From assembly GCA_965116625.1 (NCBI GenBank), contig OZ220717.1, forward strand, positions 3,658,001 to 3,722,000: a stretch of DNA of 64,000 bases, given 5' to 3'. The position numbers and the translations under genes are program-made. The stretch comes from VXNE01 sp965116625 (lineage in GTDB: Bacteria > Pseudomonadota > Gammaproteobacteria > Pseudomonadales > Azotimanducaceae). The notes below the pieces were generated by a model. The model saw only the letters and a list, made by a program, of their open reading frames with translations, had not been told where the DNA came from and did no database searches. Numbering within the stretch: the first letter of the stretch is position 1; every line of letters starts with the position of its first letter. This document shows positions 24,743 to 34,064 of this stretch, piece after piece.

Positions 24743-26177
24743 TCCCGACCGGCCGAATCTCCTGTTCGTCCTGACCGATGACCAGGGCGCGTGGGCCATG
24801 GGTTGCGCCGGCAACGCGGAAATCAGGTCGCCCAACCTGGACCGGCTTGCGCGGGAAGGAATCCGCTTCGACAATTTCTTCTGCACGTCGCCGGTCTGCT
24901 CGCCGGCTCGGGCGTCGATCCTGACCGGCAGAATCCCATCTCAACACGGGGTGCACGACGCCCTGATGTGGCAGTCGGACACGAGCCCGGGCGGGCTCGA
25001 CCACGAGGTGCCGGCGGACCGCGTCCAGTTCCTGCTCGGGATGCCGACCTACGCCGAACTGCTTCGTGACATGGGCTACGACGCCTGCCTGTCGGGCAAG
25101 TGGCATCTCGGCGACGGCCTCGAACCACGGTGCGGTTTCGACACCTGGAACCCGATGCCATACGGCGGCACCAATTATTTCAACGTGCCCGTCGTGGCAG
25201 ACGGTCACATCGACAAACACGAAACCTATGCAACGGAGCTGTTCACCGACAACGCGCTGAAGTTCCTCGAGGAACAGGTGAGCGAAGAACGGCCGTTCTG
25301 CCTCGCCGTCCACTACACGGCGCCGCACAAGCCATGGGGACGCGAGCACCATCCGCCGGCGACCTGGGACGAGTACTACGAACGCTGCCCCTTCGATTCG
25401 GTTCCGGGCCCGGACGAGCCATTGCCGCTCGGCTTCCACGCCGGTCCCGTCGATGGCGAAACGCGAAAACAGCATCTTGCGGGCTACTTCGCCGCGATCG
25501 AAGGGATGGACCGGCATGTCGGCCGGCTGCTGGACTGGCTCGAAGCGCAGGACCTGAGGGGCAATACGCTGGTGGTGTTCATGAGCGACAACGGCATGAA
25601 CATGGGGCACCACGGCCTCTACGGAAAGGGCAACGCCACCTGGCCGCAAAACATGTTCGACACCAGCGTCAAGGTACCCTGCCTCATCAGCCGGCCCGGA
25701 CATGTCCCGGAAAACCAGGTCGCGACCGATCTCCTGAGCCAGTACGACTGGCTGCCGACCCTCATGGAATATGCCGGCGCCCCGGAGCGCGTCCCCGGGG
25801 GCTTGCCGGGACGCTCGTTTGCGCCACTCCTTGACGGCCGGCCCATCGGCGAGCGGAAGAGCGTCTACGTGTTCGACGAGTATGGACCCGTTCGCATGAT
25901 CCGCTCGCGGGAGTGGAAGCTGGTCTGGCGCCACCCCGCGGGGGCGCATGAACTCTACAACGTCGAGGAAGACCCGGCGGAACGCGTCAACCTGTTCAGT
26001 CAGCGTGGCCACGCCGACCGCATCCGCGCCCTGCGCCGCGAGCTCGACGACTGGTTCGCCAGTTACGTGGACCCCGAGCTTGATGGATCCAGGCTCCCCG
26101 TTACCGGTCGCGGTCAGCTTGATCACGCGACACGGGAAGGCGCATTCGCCTATCGGTTTCCCTGGATTGACCCATGA
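24729..26177 (+). CDS. Sulfatase, cysteine type (alkaline-phosphatase superfamily)
   Basis: 482-residue sulfate-ester hydrolase. Metal ligands D17-D18 lie in LTDDQG. The formylglycine signature is C57-S-P-A-R61 followed by ILTGR, and GKWHLGDG and MSDNGMNMGHHG supply further metal/substrate residues. The C-terminus is typical (YNVEEDPAERVNLF). The cysteine must be oxidised by a formylglycine-generating enzyme, and one is encoded at 37504. No signal peptide is present, so it should act in the cytoplasm on an imported substrate, unlike many periplasmic polysaccharide sulfatases. The start ATG lies inside the NTF2-like relic and no strong ribosome site is visible. Confidence 0.94.
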   Translation: MASRSPDRPNLLFVLTDDQGAWAMGCAGNAEIRSPNLDRLAREGIRFDNFFCTSPVCSPARASILTGRIPSQHGVHDALMWQSDTSPGGLDHEVPADRVQFLLGMPTYAELLRDMGYDACLSGKWHLGDGLEPRCGFDTWNPMPYGGTNYFNVPVVADGHIDKHETYATELFTDNALKFLEEQVSEERPFCLAVHYTAPHKPWGREHHPPATWDEYYERCPFDSVPGPDEPLPLGFHAGPVDGETRKQHLAGYFAAIEGMDRHVGRLLDWLEAQDLRGNTLVVFMSDNGMNMGHHGLYGKGNATWPQNMFDTSVKVPCLISRPGHVPENQVATDLLSQYDWLPTLMEYAGAPERVPGGLPGRSFAPLLDGRPIGERKSVYVFDEYGPVRMIRSREWKLVWRHPAGAHELYNVEEDPAERVNLFSQRGHADRIRALRRELDDWFASYVDPELDGSRLPVTGRGQLDHATREGAFAYRFPWIDP

Positions 26178-26209
26178 ACCATACTCGCGTTATCCGGAGG
26201 TAGTCGTCA

Positions 26210-27823
26210 GTGGCCAGAAAACTCAACGTTCTTTGGATCAGTTTTGAAGACTGTTTGCCGCTGTACGGCTGCTATGGCGACAAGATAGCCAGAACGCCGG
26301 CGGTCGACCGGCTGGCATCGCAGGGGTGCATCTATCCCAATGCCTTCTCGACGGCCCCAATCTGTGCGCCAGCGCGAGCGGCGGTGATCACCGGGATGTA
26401 TCCCACCAGTATCGGCGCTCACCACATGAGGACGACCCGCGGGCAGGCCTACGACGCACCGGTCCCGCACTACGCCAAGTGTCTTGGCGAGTACTTCCGG
26501 AGAGAGGGCTACTACTGTTCGAACAACGTCAAGACGGACTACCAGTTCGCACCGCCTTTCGCCGCCTGGGATGATTGCTCCAACACCGCGCACTGGAGAA
26601 ACCGGCCAGATCAATCGGCGCCTTTTTTCGCCGTGTTCAACCCCGAATACACGCACGAATCCGGCATGTGGGAGGAAGAGCGCACGTGGCCGTTCAACTA
26701 CATCGTGCCGAGCCTGCAAGAAACCACCGATCCCGATTCCGTCGAAGTGCCGCCCTACTTTCCGGATACGCCCAGGGTAAGACGGAGCATCGCCAGGAAC
26801 TACGACAACATGGCCCTGTGCGACCAGGTCATGGAAGCGTTGCTCGGGCAGCTTGAGGAAGACGGTCTGGCCGACAACACGATTGTCGTGCACTGGAGCG
26901 ATCACGGGCCGATGCCCAGGGGCAAACGCCACCCCTATGACCAGGGGATACACTCGCCGATGATCATTCGCTGGCCGGGGGTGATCGAGCCGGGCACGAC
27001 CAGTGACAGGCTGGTCAGCACCGTTGACCTGGGCCCCACCATGCTCAGTGCCTGCGGAATCACCGTGCCGCCGCATATGCAGGGACGCGCCTTTCTCGGC
27101 ACGCAGACCACGCCCGGGAGGAAGTACATCCATGCGTCGGTAGACCGTTCCGATGCCGACAACGACATGGTCAGGGCGGTCAGGGACAAGACGTACAAGT
27201 ACATCAGGAACGGGTTCCCGGAGAAGCCGTATCTCCTCTGGAATGCCTTCCGGAACCGCCATCCCATCATGCAGGAGTGGTACCGCTGCTGGATGGAGGG
27301 CACGCTCGACGAGACGCAGTCGATCATGTTCGCCGAGAAACGACCCGTGGAAGAGCTCTACGACACCCGGACCGACCCCTGGGAGGTCCACAACCTCGCC
27401 GAAGACGATCGTTACGGCGACGTGCTTGACCGCATGCGGGAAGAACTCGAGGCCTGGCAGAAAGAGACCCGGGATCTTGGGCTGCTCGATGAAAGGGTCA
27501 TGAAGGCCATCCACTATCCGAATGGAGAAAAGCCGGTCTGCACGGAGGCCCGATGCCTGGTTTTCTCAGCGGACTCGTACGGGGAGGGCCCGGCGCCGGA
27601 TGCGTTCAGCCTGCCGCAACACCACCGGCTGCAGCTCTTCAGTCCGACCCAGGGATGCAGTATCTCTTTCACCCTGGACCAGGGTGGGCAGCCATCCTGG
27701 CAGCTCTACACGACGCCCGTCCGACTGCCCGTCGGCAGCCATCGCTTGAGGACAGTCGTCTCGAGGATCGGGTACCACGACAGCCTTGAGGCGACATTTG
27801 AGATCACTGTGACACCGGAGTAG
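26210..27823 (+). CDS. Sulfatase with C-terminal chitobiase-like beta domain
   Basis: 537 residues. The sulfatase core has E13-D14 (ISFEDC) as metal ligands, C52-A-P-A-R56 followed by VITGMYP, and HWSDHGPMPRGKRH in the second half. Residues about 450-537 add a small beta domain (LQLFSPTQGCSISFTLD ... SHRLRTVVSRIGYHDS) resembling chitobiase/hexosaminidase C-terminal modules that often follow sulfatases and glycosidases. GTG start at 26210 with CGGAGG 9 bases upstream. No signal peptide. It is 32 bases after the previous sulfatase and 5 before a PhyH gene, so clearly in the same operon. Confidence 0.93.
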   Translation: MARKLNVLWISFEDCLPLYGCYGDKIARTPAVDRLASQGCIYPNAFSTAPICAPARAAVITGMYPTSIGAHHMRTTRGQAYDAPVPHYAKCLGEYFRREGYYCSNNVKTDYQFAPPFAAWDDCSNTAHWRNRPDQSAPFFAVFNPEYTHESGMWEEERTWPFNYIVPSLQETTDPDSVEVPPYFPDTPRVRRSIARNYDNMALCDQVMEALLGQLEEDGLADNTIVVHWSDHGPMPRGKRHPYDQGIHSPMIIRWPGVIEPGTTSDRLVSTVDLGPTMLSACGITVPPHMQGRAFLGTQTTPGRKYIHASVDRSDADNDMVRAVRDKTYKYIRNGFPEKPYLLWNAFRNRHPIMQEWYRCWMEGTLDETQSIMFAEKRPVEELYDTRTDPWEVHNLAEDDRYGDVLDRMREELEAWQKETRDLGLLDERVMKAIHYPNGEKPVCTEARCLVFSADSYGEGPAPDAFSLPQHHRLQLFSPTQGCSISFTLDQGGQPSWQLYTTPVRLPVGSHRLRTVVSRIGYHDSLEATFEITVTPE

Positions 27824-27828
27824 TCAAA

Positions 27829-28692
27829 ATGCGCAGCTTTATCGCTCAGTTAGAACGGGATGGCCTGGCGGGGCCGTTCGAGTTGGCCGACAAGTCGATA
27901 CTCGACGCGGTGTCCGAAGTGGCTATCGGGCTACAGGCACTGCAACGGGCACAGAATTCGCTGGCAACGCTGGCTGGACAGGAAGATCAGCTCCGCCACA
28001 CCACGCTGATCAACAGGCACATGGCGTTCGGCGCGGTGAGGGAACTCTTTCTCGACGCCAACCTGCAGTCCGTGGTGTCCGACTGTTTCGGCAAGGACCT
28101 CGTCCTCTGGCAGACCAAGTTCTTTCCGAAATACGCAGGCGTCGGGGAGAACCGCTGGCACCACGATCGCATCATCGAGAACGGCAACGACCCGGTCAGG
28201 ATCTATGACACCAGCAATCACTTCTCCTTTGTCGTGGCCCTGTCCGACCTTGGCATGGAGCACGGCAGGATCGAGTACATCAGGGGATCCCATCTGCCCA
28301 TCGACGGTTTCGACAGGGAAATGCCGCGTCTCTTCGACGAGATGCCGGAGGTGGTCCATGACAGGATCACCCCACTGACGTTCAGGAGAGGCGAGTTCGC
28401 GGTATTCCATTCCGCGTTGCTGCATCGCAGCCTGGCCTACGAACACAGGGAGGAAGACTGGCGCCCCGGCTACTTCGGCGCCCCCAACCCGGACCTACGA
28501 AGGGACGCCGACATACGGTCCGGGAGAATCTCGCTGGCCGCAAGGCTCGCCAGGAAAGGCACGGTCATTCCAGAAAGATGGGGTTCGAATCCGGCCGGGG
28601 CGGCGCACGCCATCGCGGAGCCGGTCCCCTATTGCGATGCCATCGCGGACCAGGACCGTGGCAACAGGTCCGTCGTGGTGGATTTCAACTAG
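27829..28692 (+). CDS. PhyH family oxygenase, ELADKS subgroup
   Basis: 287-residue Fe(II)/2-oxoglutarate oxygenase with H111 and D113 (RWHHD) and H199 (LLHRSLAY). The paralogue signature DGLAGPFELADKS at 11-23 and the C-terminal GSNPAGAAHAIAEPVPY are nearly identical to the protein at 35054. It starts 5 bases after the sulfatase stop, a strong sign of coordinated translation. The arrangement sulfatase-oxygenase repeats at 32685-35902 with an aldo/keto reductase between, suggesting a duplicated functional module. The substrate is unknown. Confidence 0.94.
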   Translation: MRSFIAQLERDGLAGPFELADKSILDAVSEVAIGLQALQRAQNSLATLAGQEDQLRHTTLINRHMAFGAVRELFLDANLQSVVSDCFGKDLVLWQTKFFPKYAGVGENRWHHDRIIENGNDPVRIYDTSNHFSFVVALSDLGMEHGRIEYIRGSHLPIDGFDREMPRLFDEMPEVVHDRITPLTFRRGEFAVFHSALLHRSLAYEHREEDWRPGYFGAPNPDLRRDADIRSGRISLAARLARKGTVIPERWGSNPAGAAHAIAEPVPYCDAIADQDRGNRSVVVDFN

Positions 28693-28736
28693 CGCCACCC
28701 AAGTCCCCGTCCGAGTCGACAACCAAGGAACACATC

Positions 28737-29579
28737 ATGCAGGTAGGAATCATGTCGGGTCACTTCCAGCGACCCACCCTCGAGGAAGCACTCGATGCGA
28801 TTCTCGGTCACGACATCCGGCATCTTCAATTCAACCCGGGCTCGGTGAACGTCGAGGGACCGCTGGCCGACAAGCTCGCGAAGGCGCCAATGGTCCGCGA
28901 GGAAACCCAAAAACGTGGTATGACGATTTCGGCGGTGGGCGGCCCTGCCAACATGGTGGCGGCCGACGAGGCGCAGCGCCACCAGGCGATCGAGAAACTG
29001 AAGCTCCTGGCATCCGCGTGCGGTCCCCTGGGCACTTCGGTGATCGCGACCTGTACCGGGTCCCGGGATCCCGACAGCATGTGGCGCAGGCACCCGGACA
29101 ACGAGACGGAAGAAACCTGGCGGGTGTTGCGGAACACGCTGGAACAGGTATTGCCGGTCGCGGAAGCGGCCGATGTCGTCATCGCCTTCGAACCGGAAGT
29201 GAACAATGTCGTCAACACGGCGAAGAAGGCTCGCCGGCTGATCGACGAGATGGGCTCGCCGAGTCTCGGAGTCGTCATGGATGCATCGAACCTCTTCGGC
29301 GAGGGCGATCTGCCGCGCATGACCGAGATACTCGACGAAGCGTTCGAGTTGCTGGGTGATCACATCGCCATCGCACACGGCAAGGACCTCGATCGGGACG
29401 GCGATGCGGGCCACCTGGCGGCCGGAACCGGCAAACTCGATTACGCACGCTACGTCTCGTTGCTCTGCGCCCTGCCCTTTGACGTGCCGGTCATTCTTCA
29501 CGGGCTCAGGGAGGACCAGGTGGATGCCAGCGTCGCGATGCTGAGAGGCCACGCCGCAAGGCACCAGGCAGGCGCATGA
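28737..29579 (+). CDS. Sugar phosphate isomerase/epimerase-like TIM barrel protein
   Basis: 280 residues of the xylose isomerase-like TIM-barrel superfamily. Probable metal ligands are E152 (IAFEPE), D182 (GVVMDASN), H214 (IAIAHGKD) and a C-terminal acidic position near ILHGLRED. Family members isomerise or epimerise keto-sugars, inositols or related compounds. ATG 28737 follows AAGGAA; the frame is open further upstream but overlaps the PhyH gene. It fits a role in converting an intermediate between the oxidoreductases and the class II aldolase of the same operon; that ordering is inference. Confidence 0.9.
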   Translation: MQVGIMSGHFQRPTLEEALDAILGHDIRHLQFNPGSVNVEGPLADKLAKAPMVREETQKRGMTISAVGGPANMVAADEAQRHQAIEKLKLLASACGPLGTSVIATCTGSRDPDSMWRRHPDNETEETWRVLRNTLEQVLPVAEAADVVIAFEPEVNNVVNTAKKARRLIDEMGSPSLGVVMDASNLFGEGDLPRMTEILDEAFELLGDHIAIAHGKDLDRDGDAGHLAAGTGKLDYARYVSLLCALPFDVPVILHGLREDQVDASVAMLRGHAARHQAGA

Positions 29580-29656
29580 AAGCAGGTCGATGGACCGCGC
29601 GACCGCCTGGACTGCACGCCGTTCCAGGAGTGCGGGGATAGATTCCGCCGCGGCTG

Positions 29657-31525
29657 ATGGAGACGGGCGTCCTGAAACGGCCCTCGCTGCACAAGCGTTG
29701 CCTGGCGGGCGTGATCCTGCTGAATGCGCTCGCATCCATGGCGGAACAGCCAGCCTATCAGCACGGTATCTCGCTGCTGCATGAACTGAAGTATCCCGCC
29801 GACTTCAAGCACTTCGAGTACGCCAACCCCCACGCGCCGAAAGGCGGCGAACTGAAGCTCTCGGCCACCACGCCCATTCGGAATTTCTCGGGTGTCCCGG
29901 GAACGGGTATCCCGGGGGTACAGGGTCTCGGCAGGACGGTCGACCGGCTGATGATCCGCTCGGCGGACGAGCTGTCCGGTCTGTACGGCCAGCTTGCCGA
30001 CGGCGTTGCACTGTCCGCCGACGGGAAGTCCCTCTTTATCCGGATCCACGAGCGCGCGCGCTGGCACGATGGCGTGCCGGTGACGACCAGGGACGTGGAG
30101 TTTTCCCACGACGAACTGCTGAAGCTCCCCTTCGGCAAGGTCTACCTGCAGTCGTGGATCGAGTCGCTGCAGATCGTCAATGACAAGGAGATGATTGTCC
30201 ATCACCGGGGCGTGTTCACCAATTCGAACCTGGTGGCACTGACCTGGTTCCCCATCCGGCCGGCGCACTATTACGCGGGCAAGGACTCCACCCGCACCCT
30301 GGTGCCGCCGGTGGGTAGCGGCCCCTACCGGGTCGCAGACTTCGACAGTGACTTTGTCCGTTACGAGCGCGTCAAGGACTATTGGGGACGGGATATCCCG
30401 GTTAACCGGGGACGATACAACTTCGACGTCATCCAGTACGACGTCTACCGCGACGCGACGGTGGCCAGGGAGGCCATCCGCAAGGGACTGTTCGATATCT
30501 ACTTCGAGGCCGACATTCGGCATTGGAATTCGTCTTACGACATCCCGGCGGTGGAAGCGGGAGCGCTCCTCAAGGAAACCCGGTCCCTGCAGAAATTCAT
30601 CGGCCTCGCGTTGGCGATCGCACTGAATCTCGATCGCGAGAGATTCCAGGATGTGCGGGTCCGCGAGGCGCTGACACTGGCGCTGGATTTCGAGTGGCAG
30701 AACCGGGTCTTTCAATACGGATCACAAGAGCGTGCGCTGAGCTACTTCGCCAACTCGGCTTTTGCGGCAAGCGGACTGCCCACGCAGGCCGAACTCGCCC
30801 TGCTTGCCCCCTACCGCGGCCGTCTGCCGGAGCGGGTCTTTACCGAGGCTTTCGAGCTGCCGGTCTCGCACGGCGCCGGAATGTACCGTCCGGCCCTGGA
30901 ACGGGCGCGCGAACTGTTCGCCGAAGCTGGCTGGACGATACGGGACGGACGCCTCGTCAATGCCGCCGGGCAACAGTTCCGGCTGGAGTTGACGACCCAG
31001 AACCCGTCCCAGCGCCGCATCCTTCTGCCGTACATCGAGTCCCTGAAGACGCTCGGCATAGACGCGCGACTGCGACTGCTGGACAACGTTGCGTGGGTAA
31101 ACCACCAGCGCATACGCAACTTCGATGCATACGTGCGGGGGCACGACTTCCTGAATCCGCCGTTAGGGGAGCTGCAAAGCTACTTCGGCTCCCGCACGGC
31201 AGACCTGGAACTGGGCGGAAACATGGCCGGGATACGCGATCCCGTCGTCGATGCGCTCATCGAGAAGGCGGAGCAGGAGGCGGCGACAGTCGAGGAAGCG
31301 ATGACCGCCTGCCAGGCCCTCGATCGCGTGTTGCTGTGGGGCTTCTATCACATCCCGTTGCACGTCCCCGACGAGGAGCGATTCGTTCACTGGGACAAGT
31401 TCGAGCGGCCGGAGCACGAGGCCGTCGCGAAGTACGAGTACCTGGTGGGCAGCGCCGTGCGCGTACTGGATAGCTGGTGGATCGATCCTGATCGGGCCCG
31501 CACGCAGACACCGGCGGGGAAGTAG
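29657..31525 (+). CDS. Periplasmic extracellular solute-binding protein, family 5 (YejA-like)
   Basis: 622-residue ABC-type binding protein. The signal peptide has a KRPSLHKR n-region, a LAGVILLNALAS core and probable cleavage after ASMA. The mature start HGISLLHELKYPADFKHF and YANPHAPKGGELKL closely resemble YejA-type oligopeptide/microcin C binding proteins. The family 5 core follows (WHDGVPVTTRDVEFS, VGSGPYRV, YYAGKD). No YejB/E/F permease or ATPase genes occur in the window, so it is an orphan here and either uses a permease encoded elsewhere or has become a binding/chaperone protein. Confidence 0.92.
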   Translation: METGVLKRPSLHKRCLAGVILLNALASMAEQPAYQHGISLLHELKYPADFKHFEYANPHAPKGGELKLSATTPIRNFSGVPGTGIPGVQGLGRTVDRLMIRSADELSGLYGQLADGVALSADGKSLFIRIHERARWHDGVPVTTRDVEFSHDELLKLPFGKVYLQSWIESLQIVNDKEMIVHHRGVFTNSNLVALTWFPIRPAHYYAGKDSTRTLVPPVGSGPYRVADFDSDFVRYERVKDYWGRDIPVNRGRYNFDVIQYDVYRDATVAREAIRKGLFDIYFEADIRHWNSSYDIPAVEAGALLKETRSLQKFIGLALAIALNLDRERFQDVRVREALTLALDFEWQNRVFQYGSQERALSYFANSAFAASGLPTQAELALLAPYRGRLPERVFTEAFELPVSHGAGMYRPALERARELFAEAGWTIRDGRLVNAAGQQFRLELTTQNPSQRRILLPYIESLKTLGIDARLRLLDNVAWVNHQRIRNFDAYVRGHDFLNPPLGELQSYFGSRTADLELGGNMAGIRDPVVDALIEKAEQEAATVEEAMTACQALDRVLLWGFYHIPLHVPDEERFVHWDKFERPEHEAVAKYEYLVGSAVRVLDSWWIDPDRARTQTPAGK

Positions 31526-31531
31526 CGGTGC

Positions 31532-31582
31532 GTGCTCGCGCCACAACTGGCAACCGGCAGGCACCCGCACAATAATGGCGTC
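31532..31582 (+). pseudogene. Sulfatase fragment in intergenic DNA
   Basis: A 17-codon stretch reading through LATGRHPHNNGV. Bases 31547-31582 match 32850-32885 inside the sulfatase at 32685 (LATGRYPHNNGV, just after its CVPAR motif) at 33 of 36 positions. It has no start, no upstream sulfatase sequence and no continuation, so it is a scar of a lost sulfatase copy or of a recombination event. Confidence 0.6.
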
Positions 31583-31614
31583 ACACGACCAGCACAGCAG
31601 ATTCAGGGGTTCAG

Positions 31615-32658
31615 ATGAAGCACCGCACGTTAGGAACATCCGGTCTTGAAGTTTCCATCGTCGGCCTTGGTACCGACACCTTCAGCCGCCGCCGTGTAGA
31701 CAAGCAGACCGTAAACGAGATCATCGGCGCAGCGAGCGATATGGGGGTTACGCTCATCGACACCGCGTACCTTTATGGTGGTGGAGATTCCGAAGAGTTC
31801 ATCGGCAGCGCCATCGCGGGCCGCCGGGACGAATTCGTGATCGCAACGAAGGGTGGACACCATGCCCACGGCATCCCGAACCGGGTCAATCTCACCAGAC
31901 AACTCGAGAGCAGCCTGAAACGGTTGAATACCGACTACGTCGACCTGTACCAGGTGCACGTCCTGTACAACGCAACATTTCCCATGGAGGAGATGATGCA
32001 GACGCTGAACGATATGGTGCGCAGCGGCAAGGTCCGCTACGTGGGCCTGTCCAACATCTATTGCTGGCAGCTCTGCCGCTGCAACGACTTGGCCGAGTTC
32101 CATGGCTGGGACAGGGCCATCAGCGTGCAACAGCACTATCACATGTTCGAGCGGGAAGTTGAGTCGGACGTCAGCCAGTATTGCCAATGGGCCGGCGTTG
32201 GCATATTGCCCTTTTTCCCGCTGGGTTGCGGACTCCTCGCCGGAAGATATACGCGCGGAGAGGCACCCCCGAAAGATAGCAGGGCAGGATCCGGGCGGGG
32301 CGGTTCGACGCGCTATTTCGATTACTACGGCACAAAAGCCGGCTACGACACCATCGAAGCGCTGGAGGAATTTGCCCGGGCTCGCGGTCACACCCCCGCA
32401 CAACTCGCGATTGCCTGGCTGCTGCACCGCCCCGTGGTCAGTTCGGTCATCGCCGGTGTCAGCAGGCTGTCCCAGTTCGAGGACAACGTGGGAGCAGCCG
32501 AGTGGGAACTCACTCCCGATGAATTGAAGGAGCTGAATCACCTGATCGGCGCGCCACGGCGTCCCGTGCCCACAAGCTGGGAGTGGACGGATAGGGAGTT
32601 GGACCGGGTCTTGCCGTCTTACCACCCCGACTATGACCCGTTGGAGCCGGGTGTTTAG
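31615..32658 (+). CDS. Aldo/keto reductase
   Basis: 347-residue NADPH-dependent carbonyl reductase with a TIM barrel. The catalytic tetrad is readable as D49, Y54, K79 and H115 (IDTAYLY, IATKGG, LYQVHV). The cofactor region GVSRLSQFEDN lies near the C-terminus, and the protein ends in a tail after WEWTDREL. It resembles the YajO/YdhF-like bacterial subset that handles sugar aldehydes and quinone-like carbonyls. It sits between the orphan binding protein and a sulfatase, 26 bases from the latter. The second aldo/keto reductase (34065) is only distantly similar, so the two probably act on different intermediates. Confidence 0.93.
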   Translation: MKHRTLGTSGLEVSIVGLGTDTFSRRRVDKQTVNEIIGAASDMGVTLIDTAYLYGGGDSEEFIGSAIAGRRDEFVIATKGGHHAHGIPNRVNLTRQLESSLKRLNTDYVDLYQVHVLYNATFPMEEMMQTLNDMVRSGKVRYVGLSNIYCWQLCRCNDLAEFHGWDRAISVQQHYHMFEREVESDVSQYCQWAGVGILPFFPLGCGLLAGRYTRGEAPPKDSRAGSGRGGSTRYFDYYGTKAGYDTIEALEEFARARGHTPAQLAIAWLLHRPVVSSVIAGVSRLSQFEDNVGAAEWELTPDELKELNHLIGAPRRPVPTSWEWTDRELDRVLPSYHPDYDPLEPGV

Positions 32659-32684
32659 GCTCACGGGACACGACACTGGGCCCT

Positions 32685-34055
32685 ATGCACAACATTCTCT
32701 TTCTGATGACCGACCAGCAGCGCTGGGACGCGATGGGTGTGAGTGGCGGCTGGGTGAATACGCCGAACCTGGATCGCATCGCCGGGGAGGGAGTGCGTTT
32801 CAGCAACTGCGTCACGACATCGCCGCTGTGCGTGCCGGCGAGAGTGACCCTGGCAACCGGCAGATACCCGCACAACAATGGCGTCTGGGGCCACATCCCC
32901 TACGCCGTCCCGGCGGACGCCGATCACTGGATTCGCGAAATCAGGGACCTTGGGCTTAGAACAAGCCTGTTCGGCAAGACCCATCTGCACCCGCACGGCC
33001 CATCGGACCTTCGGGACAAGGAGGATCTCCTGCACGCCCTGGGTCTGGACGATGTGGACGAGATCGGCGGTCCCCGCGCGTCCACGGTTGGGATGAGCCA
33101 TATGACGGCGATCTGGGAGAAAAAGGGCCTGCTCGAGCCGCACCGTGACGACTTCCGGGAGCGGGCTTCCAACAAGCCACACGTGGTTCGCCCTTCCGTT
33201 CTGCCGCTCGAGGACTACTACGACGTCTATGTTGGCCAGCAGGCCAAGCGGTACCTCAAGTCCTATGACAGGGACGAATCGTGGTTCTGCTGGGTCAGTT
33301 GGGGCGGCCCGCACCAGCCCTGGGACACGCCTGAGCCCTACGCGGGCATGTACGATCCCGAGTCCATGCCCGCGCCCGCGAAGCACGTTGACGGCTTGCC
33401 GAGGCCAAGGGGATGGATTGACCGAATGTTCGAGCAGAGGCGGAGCTTTCCGGCTTTCGAGGCGGGTGAAGTGGGCGCGATGCGCGCCGACTACGCCGGC
33501 AGCGTTTCCCTGATCGACGACCAGATCGGCGAGATCCTCGCCGTTATCGAAGAACGCGGAGAAATGGACTCCACGGTCATCGCTTTCACCTCGGATCACG
33601 GGGAGATGAACGGCGATCATGGCCTCATCGCCAAGAGCAACTTCTACGACGGCGCGGTCCGGGTACCTCTGATCGTCAAGACGCCCGGCGCCGAGCATTC
33701 GGGGATCGTGAACGACAGTCCAGCCGAAACTGTCGACCTGGGGCCGACGCTGGTGGAACTCGCCGGCGGCGAACTCGGGTATCGCCAGTTCGGCAAGTCC
33801 CTGACCGGTGCGCTCGACGGCAGCCCCCATCGTGAGGACGCCCTGTCGGAGATCGAGGGTGAGTTCATGCTGATGAACGACGAGTGGAAGATCGCGCTCA
33901 ACGGGGAAGGCGAGACCTATATGCTATTCGACCGCAGGAACGACCCCGGCGAGGAACACAATCTCGCGGGCTTGAGTGAGTACCGCAGCGTCGCGGATGC
34001 AATGCGGCTCAGGATTCTCGAGCGCATTGCCCAGAGCCAGGTATCCGAGGGTTAG
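32685..34055 (+). CDS. Sulfatase, cysteine type
   Basis: 456-residue sulfatase. Metal ligand D10 lies in LMTDQQRWD, the formylglycine site is C49-V-P-A-R53 followed by LATGR, and FTSDHGEMNGDHGL occurs at about 305-318. SWGGPHQPWDTPEPY is typical of choline-sulfatase/arylsulfatase-like members, but I do not assign a substrate. There is no signal peptide; the first residues are MHNILFLM, which is the first core strand. It depends on the maturase at 37504. It lies between two aldo/keto reductases with gaps of 26 and 9 bases. Confidence 0.94.
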   Translation: MHNILFLMTDQQRWDAMGVSGGWVNTPNLDRIAGEGVRFSNCVTTSPLCVPARVTLATGRYPHNNGVWGHIPYAVPADADHWIREIRDLGLRTSLFGKTHLHPHGPSDLRDKEDLLHALGLDDVDEIGGPRASTVGMSHMTAIWEKKGLLEPHRDDFRERASNKPHVVRPSVLPLEDYYDVYVGQQAKRYLKSYDRDESWFCWVSWGGPHQPWDTPEPYAGMYDPESMPAPAKHVDGLPRPRGWIDRMFEQRRSFPAFEAGEVGAMRADYAGSVSLIDDQIGEILAVIEERGEMDSTVIAFTSDHGEMNGDHGLIAKSNFYDGAVRVPLIVKTPGAEHSGIVNDSPAETVDLGPTLVELAGGELGYRQFGKSLTGALDGSPHREDALSEIEGEFMLMNDEWKIALNGEGETYMLFDRRNDPGEEHNLAGLSEYRSVADAMRLRILERIAQSQVSEG

Positions 34056-34064
34056 CTTTCGCAA

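Noticed and set aside
28578..28600. tRNA T-arm-like GGTTCGAATCC
   Set aside because: It is coding sequence for GSNPAG in a PhyH gene, repeated in the paralogue at 35790; no acceptor stem, D arm or anticodon arm surrounds it.
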